A DNA stretch of 64,000 bases from positions 207,657,781 to 207,721,780 of the forward strand of contig NC_073695.1 in the NCBI RefSeq assembly GCF_029784165.1. Reading direction: 5' to 3'. The stretch's first letter is position 1, and the number at the start of each line of letters is the position of its first letter. This DNA comes from Wyeomyia smithii (Eukaryota > Arthropoda > Insecta > Diptera > Culicidae). Made by a program: the position numbers and the translations under genes. Shown here piece by piece: positions 12,329-23,955 of this stretch. Below the pieces are notes generated by a model. The model did no database searches and had not been told where the DNA came from. It saw nothing but the letters and a program-made list of their open reading frames with translations.

Positions 12329-13769
12329 ATGACATCGTTAGTTAGTGGAAACTGTGTGGTGTGCGGTTTTGGGTCTTCGGACAACCGGAACTTATGGCAG
12401 TGTGAGGGGTGTTCCCTACGATTCCATGCCGCGTGCGCAGGTGTTCAACGAAACAAGGAAGACCAGATTAGGTCCTACATGATGCCAGCCTGCAATGATT
12501 GCCAGGAGCGAATCACGATGGAATTAAATTTTCGTCACCTGGTACACCAGCAGGCTCTTCTTGCGGACTTAGTGAAAAAGTATAGCGAAGCAATACACAA
12601 ATCGACGTCCACATTGCAAAAAATTGGAATCGTTCAAGAGGCACTCGAACGGCAAGAAACTCTATTCGATGAACTGAAACAGGAGCATTCGTCTGTTAAA
12701 AAAGTGAACTCTCCTACAAAAGTAGTGAGACAAATCAATAACCATGTGACGACACTTTTCGACGATGCTATAACTTCCGCTAAAGTTAACATGACTGAGT
12801 CGCTTGGGATACTTAGCAACTCTATTACAAATAAGCTGACCATGTCATATTGATGAAATAACTGATAAAGTCGACGAACAGCTTGAAGCTGTTATTGAAA
12901 ATTTGACCGATGTGGCCACTTCTAAGACTCAATGTAGTGTACCTGAAATCTTGGAAGAATTTCGAATAATTGGCAGCAAGATTTCTGAGTACACGCCGAG
13001 ATTGATGCCCATCGAAAACAGCATTGGCTATCCAAGTGTGGCAGATGAAATAACACTGGCCGGCCAGCCTTCAAATGATCTTCCAAACAGTGGATGGCGC
13101 TTCCTTGGTTCGAAAAAAGTTTGGAAACAGGACTGGACAGCGTACGATACAAAATTACACCGTATTATGCAGCAGCAAAAACAAGCTGACAAAGCAAGAA
13201 AACGGAGGGCCAGAAGACGAAATCATTTTAGGCGAAATAATTACAACAGAAACAACAACCCTAGGCATAACCATATCATTCACAACAACAACAACGGTAA
13301 TAACAACAACTCTGTCAATAACAATAGAAATAACTACAACAGCAATTACTACAATAACAATTCCGACAACAACCGCAACAATAAGAACTACTTCAACAAT
13401 AACAACAACAATCAGAACCAGAATCGCAACCTCAACTTTAACAGAAATCTCAATAACAACCATCAAAGTACCAATCGAAACAACTACAGTTTCAACACCG
13501 ATAGTAACCGTAGATATACCAACCCCAACCGTCACTTCAACAACGGTTTTTGGAATAATAACAATAGCCCCAACTATAACATGGTCAACAGGCAACAGAA
13601 TAACGTCACCAACTCCTACAATGATCAACAACACACCAACTCTAATCGTTTCCATGAAATCAACTGTTACCACCTGACAGAGTGCTTCTTGCAGCAGCGA
13701 AAGACCGATTCTCCAGACCTCAAGCTAACTTCATTCCTACGATTCAATTTCAAAGAGGCGAAACTCTAA
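12329..13769 (+). pseudogene. Retrotransposon ORF1: PHD finger, helical segment and asparagine-rich tail, frameshifted
   Basis: The start is the ATG at 12329 just before the cysteine-rich module. Residues about 9-58 form a C4HC3 PHD-like finger: CVVC, CEGC, an FHAAC histidine-cysteine pair, and CNDC. A mostly helical, probably coiled-coil stretch follows (about 60-165). Near 12840 the frame breaks by one base; the next frame resumes with CHIDEITDKVDEQLEAVIE. A basic patch (KARKRRARRR) at about 13192 leads into roughly 130 residues dominated by asparagine, built on AAC/AAT triplets. A second frame change near 13680 is likely, because the alternate frame at 13682-13894 reads more protein-like. 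Such ORF1 proteins are expected to bind RNA and chaperone the ribonucleoprotein; the PHD may contact chromatin. That function is inference. Confidence 0.8.
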
Positions 13770-13957
13770 ACCCATACCCGGCGAACGACGCGTTTCCACT
13801 TTCTCAACCCCAGATGATCAGCGATCCTGCACACCTTCCTACTTCACAATGCATTGCGTGCTCATCTAGGCACTCGTGTCTTCAGCGCAATTGACTCACT
13901 CATCAGAGGACCGTTGCTGGTGTTAATTTTGTTCAACCTAGAGATGTAGGAAATGAC

Positions 13958-16830
13958 GTGACCTGCTCTGCTCTGGTAAACACTTCTGTTAATAATGACT
14001 CTCATTCTTTAGCTTCAACACCCGAACACCCCACCACTACCGAGATCTCTGTATATTGCCAAAATTTTAACCGCATGCGAGGTGCTCAAAAAATTAACGA
14101 AATTCAAAAAAATTTACTATCCTGTTCATTTTCTGTTATTTTAGCAACCGAAACCAGCTGGGATGAGGGTGTTCGCAGCAAAGAAGTCTTCGGTTGCCGA
14201 TATAATGTCTATAGAAATGACCGTAACTATCAATTATCTAAAATGAAATCCGGTGGTGGTGTTTTGATTGCGGTGTCAGTAGACTTTAATTCAGCGCTTA
14301 TCGACACCATTCAGTTTAAAGAGATCGAACATGTTTGGGTGAAAGCAGAACTAGCAGGAGAGACACACGTATTTGTCTCTGTCTATTTCCCTCCAAATAA
14401 TGCGCGGAAAGAAATCTTTGAAAAGTTTTTTCATGTTGTTGAAAATATTGCATCTGAGCTGTTACCTGAAGTAAAACTCCACATATACGGTGATTTCAAC
14501 CAACGCAACATTGATTTTATTCCGGACATCGATAACCATAGCATTTTACTTTCAATTATTGGCGAAAATGAAACGCTGCAACTTCTTTTTGATAGAACCT
14601 CTAGTCTTGGCCTTAATCAAATAAATCATGTGAAAAATGGACAAAATTGTTATCTAGATCTGTTAATGTCCAACATTAGTGAAGACTTTTGTGTGACGAA
14701 TTTATTACAACCATTATGGAAAAACGAAGTTTATCATACAGCAATAGAGTTTTCTTTATTTGTGCATGTGAATAAAAGATCTGACGAATATGAATTCGAA
14801 GATGTTTTTGACTTTCAGTCAGCAAACATAAACTAAATAGTATCAACTGGCAAGATGTATTGTTTGAAGACGGAAACGTCGATTCGGCTATAGAAAATTT
14901 TTATAAAATATTATCTGATTTATTTATTAGCGAAATACCATTGAAAAGAAGAAGACGTCATGGCAATTCCAAATACCCAGTCTTAACAACTTATCTTAAC
15001 ATTTGCGGCGAATTAAACGATGCCATTAGTAACGCGTTTGAAGAGTTCGCACTTAAAACTGAGCTTGAAATTAAATCTTGTCCAAAAAATTTTTTCAAAT
15101 ATGTTAAATCAAAGTTAAAATCTGAAAATTTTCCTTCAAAAATGCATCTGCATGACAAAGTTGAAGAGAACCCGGCATACATCTCTGATCTATTTGCTGA
15201 TTTTTTTCAACAAAATCATACAACTTTCTCAGAATCTGATCCTGACTATACATTCTTCACTAACTTTCCTGAGTTTCCCAACTATTTCAGTATTGAACAT
15301 GTCAGCGCACGCGAAATTGAAGATACTTTAAAAGCTCTGGATGCGTCTAAAGGTCCGGGACCAGACGGAATACCGCCAGCATTCATGAAACATTTAGCTA
15401 AAGAGCTAACTTCCCCACTGTTCTTGATTTTCAATATGTCGCTGGAATCCGGTTGCTTCCCGAAATTCTGGAAAAACTCATATCTAGTGCCTGTGTTCAA
15501 ATCTGGTCAAAAATCCGACATTAGCAACTATCGAGGCATAGCCATTCTTTCCTGTATACCTAAGCTTTTTGAAGCAATAATAAACTAAAAGTTATTCCAC
15601 CAAATTAAAAATAGAATTACCCCAACGCAACACGGTTTTTTCAAAGGGCGCTCAACAACAACTAACTTACTCGAGTTTATCAACTTCTCTTTGAACGCAA
15701 TGGATAAAGGTAATTATGTTGAAACCTTATATACTGACTTCAGTAAACCTTTTGATCGCATTGATATACCCCTGCTTCTCTTCAAGTTACGAAAAGTTGG
15801 AATTCATCCACAATTACTCAAGTGGATTGAATCGTATTTGACAGATCGTCAACAAACAGTCAACTTTGAAGGTAGACTATTGAAACCTATTCAGGTAACC
15901 TCAGGAGCTCCTCAAGGCTCTCACTTGGGCCCTCTACTATTTATGTTATTTGTAAACGACATTTCCTTTATTCTAAAACATGTAAAAACTCTTATTTATG
16001 CCGACGATATTAAACTTTTCATTGAAATTAAAAATGCTGATGATGTAAACATTTTTCGTAACGAGATAAAATATTTTTACATTTGGTGTAAAAAAAGCCT
16101 TCTTCAGCTAAACGTAAAAAAATGTAGTTCGATGGCTTTTGGTAGAAAAAGAAACATGCCAAGCAATATTATTTCCTTAGGAGATCAGGTAGTAGATAAA
16201 TGTGAACGAGTTAGGGACTTAGGATTCATACTCGACTCAAAATTAACTTTCACTGATCACTACAATACAATTATTAATAAGGTTAGTAACATGCTCAGTT
16301 TTATAAAACGTTTCTGCTATAATTTCCAAAATCCATACACAATAAAAACACTTTATAAGTCCTATGCCAGGTCACATCTAGAATACTGTAGCATTGTATG
16401 GTCTCCGTTTTCTGCAACACATGTAAACAGAATAGAATCAGTGCAAAAACAATTCCTGTTATATGCACTTCGTAATCTACGATGGACGTCATTTCCCCTA
16501 CCATCATATGACGAACGCTGCAGACTTATTGACATCCAATCATTAAAAGCCCGTCGTGAATTCGCAATGATTTCATTTGTTAACGATATCGTATCTCAAC
16601 GTGTCGATTCACCCGAAATATTATCAAAACTCAATTTTTATGTACCTTCTAGAAATTTGCGAACTCGGACTCTGTTTACTTTAAATCATCAACGAAACAA
16701 TTATGCTAAATACGGGCCTATTAATCAAATGATGTTAGTGTATAACCAACACTGTGAAGCAATTGACTTTTCTATGTCGAGAACTAAATTAAAACAATAT
16801 TTAAATTCAACGCGCAATTTAATTCGATAG
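13958..16830 (+). pseudogene. Retrotransposon ORF2: endonuclease and reverse transcriptase with disabling lesions
   Basis: The N-terminal part (13958-14836) is an apurinic-type endonuclease: an ATETSWDEGV block with the metal-binding glutamate, GGGVLIAV, VSVYFPPN, GDFNQRN and a final YHTAIEF in place of the usual SDH-type motif. A frameshift near 14825 moves to the next frame. Near 14985 NSKYPV runs directly into YLNICGEL, which looks like an internal deletion before the reverse transcriptase. RT motifs follow: DASKGPGPDGIPP, NYRGIAILS, an in-frame TAA at 15586-15588, HGFFKGRSTT, DFSKPFDRID (proline where alanine is usual), APQGSHLGPLLF, and the catalytic YADD at about 16000. A typical non-LTR C-terminal region ends at 16830. 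At least three lesions make it non-functional. Confidence 0.9.
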
Positions 16831-16975
16831 AAAACATTTATTGTAATAATCCGTCAAGTAGAGAAATTATGATTCAATTATGTATAAACTCTTTTTTTTT
16901 TTGCTTCCACTAGTATAAATAGCATATAGCATGTAAGTTAGTTTTCAACATATGTCGTCTACTTTTGTTTGACGA

Positions 16976-16996
16976 AAATAAATAAATAAATAAATA
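16976..16996 (+). repeat. TAAA-repeat 3' tail of the retrotransposon
   Basis: About five AAAT/TAAA units follow the GACGA end of the 3' untranslated region, and the minisatellite flank resumes a few bases later. Short 3' tandem repeats of this sort are used as the priming end by many CR1- and I-type elements. Confidence 0.8.
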
Positions 16997-17002
16997 TTTC
17001 AT

Positions 17003-17054
17003 AAGGCAGAATTACGAATGGCAGAATCACAAAGAGCACGAATGACAGAATCGA
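17003..17054 (+). repeat. 15-bp minisatellite, right part
   Basis: AAGGCAGAATTACGA, ATGGCAGAATCACAA and two more degraded units continue the array seen at 12081-12150, interrupted by the CR1-like element. Confidence 0.8.
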
Positions 17055-17132
17055 AAAATGGTCTTTTTTCTTTTAAACATCACACACTCGCGGCCTTTGG
17101 CCGACTCTATTGTCCAAGTGTATGCTGTCCTT

Positions 17133-17580
17133 AGGCGGCATCCATAAATTACGTAACGCTCATAGGGTGGAGGGGGGATATCCTTGAGCGTTACGATTTG
17201 TTACACAGGGGAGGGGGGGAGGTGAGTTAAACGTTACGTAACGAAAAATCTCTGAAGAGATTCTCCAAAAACGAGCATTTTCATCAAGGAAATCCTTCTA
17301 CAGCGTTACGTAATTTTTATGGGGGGTAGGTGTTGGCGTTACGTTTCGTTACATATAGGGGGTGGGGGTCTAAAAATCGGTCTCAAAAGGGGGGGGGGGT
17401 AGTAGAGACAGTTACGTAATTGTGATGTTTGCTCGAAATTGAAAATTTCGGAGGGGGGTCCGGCTGATCAGCGTTACGTAATTTTAGGGGGAGGAGTCAT
17501 GTCGAACGTTACCTATCGTTACATAGGGGGGGGGTCTTAAATCTACATTTTTAGCGTTACGTAATTTGTGTACGACGCCT
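17133..17580 (+). mobile_element. G-rich MITE copy A with TACGTAA modules
   Basis: The right end reads GTTACGTAATTTGTGTACGA then CGCCT; the left end is its diverged reverse complement (AGGCGGCATCCATAAATTAC). Inside, the palindromic core TTACGTAA or GTTACGTAAC recurs many times, alternating with runs of 5-10 G. At 448 bp this copy is longer than copies at 26.4 and 43.4 kb, apparently by an extra internal module. No coding capacity. Confidence 0.8.
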
Positions 17581-20339
17581 TTGGTGGCGGTTGATTTGGC
17601 CACATTCAAAATTTTGCCAACTTGGCGGGCGAGTTATTCGAATTTTCGCGATAAACAAAATTTTGATGTGTAGCTTCTGTTGCTTCGACGCCATTTTTAA
17701 ACTGAAGACCAAAAGTCAAAATCAAACATAAGGTATGATATCATACACCTACATCTTTGAAATGAAGGGCTTTCAGATTTTTTTGGCACACGATAAAAAT
17801 AATACGGCAAATTGAAGTTGACCAACTTTTGACCGTAACTCCCTATATGTGATATTATGCACAATTGAAGCTGTCATTTCTTGGAACAGAGCGCAAATTT
17901 TATTATATTATACCAAAAAACGACAAAAGTTTTTCATACCTAAGGCAATAACATCCGCACACACTAATAAAACTTATTTGTCTTAAACCATGAAATGGAA
18001 TCAATGTTTGTGCTCTCTTCAACACGATCGCACGCGGTTGAGCCGTTATTTGTTTTGCCAGCCTAATTGGATCTGGTGCTTCGCCCGTCGTAATTTCCCC
18101 GGGGGCTATTTGATTAATAGGATCCTATGCTGCTGGCAGCAATGGATGATAATTTGTTGGTCGTTCCATTCAGTGTGTCCACTTGTGTACGCGCCGCCCG
18201 GGATGCTGCTGTTGATGTTTCTTCAGCTTCGCTGCCTCAGGGAAGGAATACGTAAATGACAGGCGGCGCGATCTACTGTAGTCTCTCTTGCCAATTGGAT
18301 GTCAAATCCACGGATGGCAAATTAGATCATGAACCAGTTCTGGTGTATCTGGAGGGTTAATTAGATTACATCACACGATCAGGTCGATGGTAGTAAAACA
18401 AAATGGACAAACACCTTAATTTATTGTCTATCGGTGCTCGCGTGTGACAATTGGCACACCAATGGAACAGAATTGTGAAACCTTTGGTGTTGCAGTCACT
18501 GATCGGATAAAGCTCATTAAGTCGTGTTGCTGGAAGTAAACAGCTCAAGTACTTCCGTTGAAGACCACAGCGATAATTTACCTTTTGGTGTTGGTTTGAT
18601 GGACGAATCACTTCTGTTGGAGCCACTGTTTTCAATTTTGATTAAGTTAATTATACAGAAACGTGTTTTCATAATAATTTATTGACACGTAGTTAACTGT
18701 AGGTTTGATTAGCACAGGTCATACGATTATCAGTTGAACTGCAATTAAATTACGCCCAAGTTGGTGCATTTTAATGTGTGCTTTGCAATCGCACAATGAC
18801 CGACTTGCAATTCGTAGATAAGGGAATTTGTAACGGCGAATTACGAATGGTTAGCTCAAGTTGTAATTGCGTTTAACAGTATAAGCAATTATTTCATAAC
18901 AAAATAATCACGATGTTCTGTCGTTATGAGATTGGAATTAAAATCTGAGATGATATAACTAGGAAAAAGTTGTTCCATGTGATCAGGGGTGACTGATGGC
19001 AGTTGAACCTACCTATTCAACCAGAAATTCTGAAATTTAGAGTTTGAGAAAGTAATTCCAATCATATCCGCCAATAAAAAAAAGTAATTCTGTTCGTTAC
19101 TATTTAACCATATATTCCAAAAAATAATAAAATAAATACATAGATTTGGATTTGAAATTCATTTTTTGTTCGGCGTGCTCTTGTGCAATGCACAGGTTGC
19201 ATCTATGGACGAGATGCCCCTGCATGTGAGAAAGAACGACAGTAAAAAGTCATATTCAAACTGCACTTTTGTATGTATACAGTTGGCAACCTTGGAAGGA
19301 ACTCAAAGTACAATCCCGAGCATAGTATTACTAAATTGTATGGACAATTGGCATTAGACTTTGTTGCTCTTGCACCCATTGCAATGCTCCAGAAAATAGT
19401 ACATTGTTTTCTTCCTGAGAGGTAAGGAAATAAGTATCGCTTCATGTGTTTGTAATCCAATTATCAGCTTTGAAAGACCATTCCATTTCTGTGCAATTAT
19501 ATTTCGCTAAGAGGCATGATCCAAACAATCGTACGAACTGTTTATAATTGAATCAACTTCATAAGGTGGTCAAAATTCTCTAGTTTACATTTTAATTTTG
19601 GTTAAGTACACAGGAGTTGAGAACATTTACCCGTCCGTGTTATTAAACTCACTCATCAATCATCTCAAGACTTTCATATTTTTTTTTATTTAAGTCTTCA
19701 TACTTGTGAATTCAGAATGATTCAAAAGTTAAGCCAAATTTCAAATTCAACATATTCAACTTTAAAAAAGATAGTCACCATTTCGAAACAAAAACAATCC
19801 ACGAATCAGCTTGCCAAGAGAAATCCACAGTACGCATTAGTGCAGCCACACAGAAGCCGTGTGATCGTGCGTGTGTGGATAATAAAAATGTCACCCGTAG
19901 GGTTAATGTCCCAGAGTGTGGAAAATTGCAAAATCCAAGTCGCAATCACCAGACCTAGGCTATATTTGTGCCGGAGCCTGCCATGAAAAATTCGATGTCA
20001 TTTGTCAAGTATTTTACTGCCGCTCATGGCATTTATTTCGTGAGCGAGAGCATTTTAATACGCAACAGTAGTAAAAAGGCGACGTTATTCGTTCGGATAA
20101 AGCAACTTTTTTCGATTCCTCTATATTTTAGTTAAATGTCTTAATCTTTTTTTTTTTAACGGGCTGAACATGCTAAGAATGCTACGATACAGTGTTAACC
20201 ACAAGGAAAAGTTTTGGCTATCCATAGACAATAACATTAGGTAGAATATGTGGGTGTTGAGTAGAAAACAGCATAGAAACTGCCCATCTCTAAATGGCAG
20301 GTTAAACGACCGACTCCCACAACACAATTTCATAACCAG
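17581..20339. other. Unassigned DNA
   Basis: No gene recognised. 17700-17990 is AT-rich sequence around GGTATGATATCATACACC. 18000-18700 is less AT-rich, and 18640-18860 contains several TAATTA/ATTTAATTA-type sequences, but nothing fixes a function. 19700-19990 has an 89-codon open frame without motifs. Confidence 0.35.
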
Positions 20340-20450
20340 TGACGATGCTTCTGGTGCAGTTTACCAACCGGCAGCAGTGGATGGCCTTCGATAAAGAAAC
20401 TCGCCCTGTTCGGTATATCCTGACTGGTGTGGACATCGCAGCCAAGAGAA
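20340..20450 (+). CDS. Possible internal coding exon of an unidentified host gene
   Basis: A 111-base stretch is preceded by an AG (CATAACCAG) and followed by a consensus donor (GAGAA then GTGAGT). In frame it reads TMLLVQFTNRQQWMAFDKET followed by RPVRYILTGVDIAAKR, with codon usage (many C/G third positions) unlike the surrounding AT-rich DNA. Both boundaries would be phase 1, giving a symmetric exon. The pyrimidine tract before the acceptor is weak. If the donor is not used, the frame stays open to a TGA at 20477-20479, so it could instead be a terminal exon or a small open frame. I do not recognise the family. Confidence 0.3.
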
Positions 20451-20479
20451 GTGAGTTGCAATGTCGCCAGCACATATGA

Positions 20480-23469
20480 GAAGTAGCACGGCTTACAAGC
20501 CGTGAGAAGTAGATTGTTGGTGTTCTACAGTGTGTCGATTTTTGAAACAAAATGATAGTGTTGATGATAGTAGGAGAGATAGCAGAAAATTCACCATTTC
20601 CAAGCATTGCGCGGAAATTGAACCTTTTTCAACAAGTACATTTTTGCGATTACTCAATCGAAATAGTAACCATACTAGATATAAAGCTCCTTGAATTTAG
20701 ATTGAGTATTGAATACATTTATTTCCTATATTTTGTTCCGCTACTTAGAACCGCCAAGGTTAGCCCTAGTTCGAAAACATCGCGAGCCGTTGTTGTGATC
20801 AGTTTGTTTTGCATAAAGTAAAACATGCGGAGAACTACTAGCGCCTGATACTAATACCAGCACTACCATCAATAGTTTCGATTCAGAATCAAGCGCAGCT
20901 CAAGTACGTGCCGCTTGACTAGAGAGACCGTTTATACAACACATCATCATTAACGTAAGAACTGCCCGCGGTCCCCTTGACGGTGGGGTACTTTGCGGCT
21001 TAACGGTCGACTTGGGCACAACAGGTATCGAGAGCGTTGTGTATTTCTAACACGAAGTTGTTCCAATGTGCAACGGGGCTGTCCGGGTGACCGCGCAGGT
21101 GGACAAACACTTGATGAAATTGAGCGGTGAGTGCAGTGAGCCAATTTCATGCTAAACCCGAAAGCTCGATGTTAGGGAGGTGTAGAGTTCAGAAAAGATT
21201 CTCCGGAGCTTCTTTTGTTTGTAACGCGAGTATTTCATAATAAATTGACAATTTACCATTTTGTGTGGTCGATCACAAAAATTGTCTTATCAATATTAAA
21301 AGAGTTTTTAGGAATTGTTTCCTTTTGCAAGTTTACTTTTTGAAAGATATGTTAACAAACTAGCCGGAATCAAAACATTACGTTCAATGACATCTGAACG
21401 ACTTCACTTGAACCCACGCAAACAAAAAACACATTTCAATTGCTGCAATTGATCCTAATTTCATTATATTGCAATTGATTCAAAAAGTAATTACCATCAC
21501 TGCAACCTCAATTGAAAAATTTAAGCAGTCAATAAAATGCGACGCATTTCTGCAATAAAATCATCTTTATTAGTCATTAGATTTAAAATCTTTATCGTCT
21601 TCATTTTTGAGGCCTTATGGCTTTTTAAAACCTTCTCTTACGGGATGGTGTTGGGTAATCCCAACCCGTTTGATAATTCTAACCAAAACCTCGCGCAACG
21701 ATTGCAAAGTAATTCCGTCCAGTTGTGCCACACGGAAGCAGTCGACCGTAGAAGACGGTCGATCGAGTGTGATTTCACAAGCAAACAGCCACCGGGTAAT
21801 TACTCTAAGAGGCATTAATGTCGGTTGCCGTTAGTCGTCGCCAACAAGAAACTTCAACTTGATAATTCTATTCGGTAAATGAAAGGCCCACTTCAATGAC
21901 GCATCCCTTTTTATTATCGAAACAAGGAATTTTATGGCCCATATGCCTTTCTTTTAAGAAGTAAACAAAGTTACTGCCCATTTCCGCCTTAATCGGAATC
22001 GTTTCGCACCAATAAACCCGGGCATTTGTGTTGGTAAACAGTCAAGTGTTAGTCGTCATGTGCTAGGAATTGGCGGCCGCCAACCTCTGATCTGCTAGCT
22101 AGACCCAATATCATTCGCTCGAGTAAGCAACATGTTTTTCGAATTGAATTAATAAGCTCTTCCTGTGAGCATACAACGCGTATGTGTAGTCACTGGCGTG
22201 AACCAAAACCAGTTTGACCTACAGAAAAACCAACGCATCAGTGGCCTGTCTGCTGTCCCCTTCGCCTATTAGTAGGTTCATCGTTCCCGCGTTTGCACAC
22301 ACCAGCAGCAACAGCAGCAGCACACGCAGCGTTGTATCTATTTTTAGTGACCATAATATAGGCCGCTGCGCCCGCCGTTGGCTGGCTGATGTTATTGCAC
22401 AATTCCGTTCATAACTGGCTGTCTGCGACGACGATATACGTATAAAAAGAAGTACGAGGAAATAACCACCCAAGCTCCATTCGTCGATTATCGATCGGAC
22501 AAAGTAAATTGTTTGTGGCATAAAATGTGCTGAATCTTTAATCTGCAAGCTTCCAGCAAGCTTATTTCACTCAAATTTGATGTCGAAGAAAGCATGCGAA
22601 AATATTTCCCCATCGTTACGGTCAAACAGGTTAATCAACAGCAAATTTTAATCGTAAAACACCGTCCACCCGCTCTCTCTCTTTCTCTGCCGAGCGCACT
22701 AGAATCCATAGTCGGCCTGCTATCGATCGTCAATGACGGGCAGCAGCAGTAGTTCGCGGCGTTTCTCACGGCTATCAAACCGGTCTCCGATTTTCCACGG
22801 CACGCACTGCAGAATAAGGGGGACTGGCCGTGGCAGCAGCGCTGGAGACCCATTTATCGGACTAGCAGTGTGCGGATGCTGGTTCGATTTAGATTAGCAT
22901 GATGAAAATTTAATTACAACTCCCGTAACCGCCTACACATGTACCGGTTCTGGGCCGCTGCAGGTATAAATGCTTTCCACCGGGAAAATCGCACTAGAAA
23001 GGGGGATGGGAAATGCGAACCTGTCTGTCAATAGCGTTCGTTCGCACGAGGTTTACCTGTTTTCGGACTGAAATCCAGTTGTAAACCTTGAGGTATATAG
23101 GGACGAATGTAAGGGGTCTGCAATAAAGTTTCGAAAAAGAAGCTTTTTTTTGCATGTTCACTGAAACGTTTTCTCCTTTTCTTTTTTATTTTTCCGGATA
23201 CTCCGCACATTAGCTAATGCACCGATGATACTGCATGTCCGCGTTTTTATTTTCAACATAAGGTTAAATTATGACTCATCTCATCACCAAATTATAATAT
23301 AGAAGTACACACAATAAATATTTTAACCGACAGGACGTGCATTTGACATTTGCTCTAACAAGCACTAGAATGCTCCATTAATAAACTTGAATGGAGAAAT
23401 TCTTGTCTTTCCGTGAAACATCCTTTGACGACCGATCAACGATTAATCAAATACTTTTAAAACCCAAGA
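20480..23469. other. Unassigned DNA, partly higher-complexity (22.0-23.0 kb)
   Basis: No gene recognised. 21420-21530 is rich in TGCAATTGA-like words. 22200-22560 and 22640-22860 hold CAG-rich and less AT-rich sequence with overlapping open frames of 66-109 codons and no motifs. It may be regulatory or intronic DNA. Confidence 0.35.
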
Positions 23470-23680
23470 CGTGGTTCGACGAGTTGCAGCTTCGAACAGG
23501 GCTTTCTATGGACTACATACGTAACCAGCTAAGGTCCCGTAGTTTGCATTTTTGCACGAAACTAGCGCTGTATAGGCTGTATAGACACTGATCCTCCCGG
23601 TGGCCCTTCATGGACATGAAGCATGGACGCTGAAGGAAGCTGATCGACGAATGCTCGGATTTTTTGAGTGTAAAGTCAAG
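23470..23680 (+). pseudogene. RTE-like retrotransposon C-terminal fragment
   Basis: The plus strand encodes a decayed version of the segment NQLRSRSLHFCTKLALYR followed by remnants of the conserved region leading to LKEADRRMLG-type sequence. The same segment occurs on the opposite strand at 24330-24480 and at 37080-37200. It is an isolated fragment inverted relative to the next element, about 290 bp away. Confidence 0.65.
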
Positions 23681-23955
23681 TGGTCTGACTTGAGTACACC
23701 CCAGGATAAGTGACAGAAGATTTTTTTCTTACAATTACTCAAGGTTCTCTCTTCACTGAAATATAGGAAACATCGAGAGCGTCACATAAATTGTCCAATT
23801 TGAAAAGCTAAGAACTCAGTCTGTACTCAACTAAATTTCATTACGTCCAACCAAATGCAAAAAATTGTGATTTATTAATGACAATTGACAACTATTGTAC
23901 TATTAGAAAATGTAGATCCTTGTTTTGTACGCAAAATCCGACCAATCAGAGACAA

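Larger units (their letters stand above)
12153..16996 (+). mobile_element. CR1-like non-LTR retrotransposon, near full length but inactive
   Basis: About 4.8 kb with a short 5' leader, ORF1 with a PHD finger, ORF2 with endonuclease and reverse transcriptase, a short 3' untranslated region and a terminal TAAA-repeat tail. No LTRs and no RNase H domain are visible. A PHD finger in ORF1 is known from CR1-clade elements, which is the main basis for the clade; the reverse transcriptase alone would also fit Jockey-type. Both flanks are the same minisatellite, so the element entered a tandem array and the target duplication cannot be separated from the repeat. The 5' boundary is approximate. Confidence 0.85.

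Noticed and set aside
13155..13673. Minus-strand 172-codon Val/Ile-rich open frame and plus-strand Thr-rich frame
   Set aside because: Both are shadows of the AAC/AAT triplet tract of the retrotransposon ORF1; they have no start context or domain.
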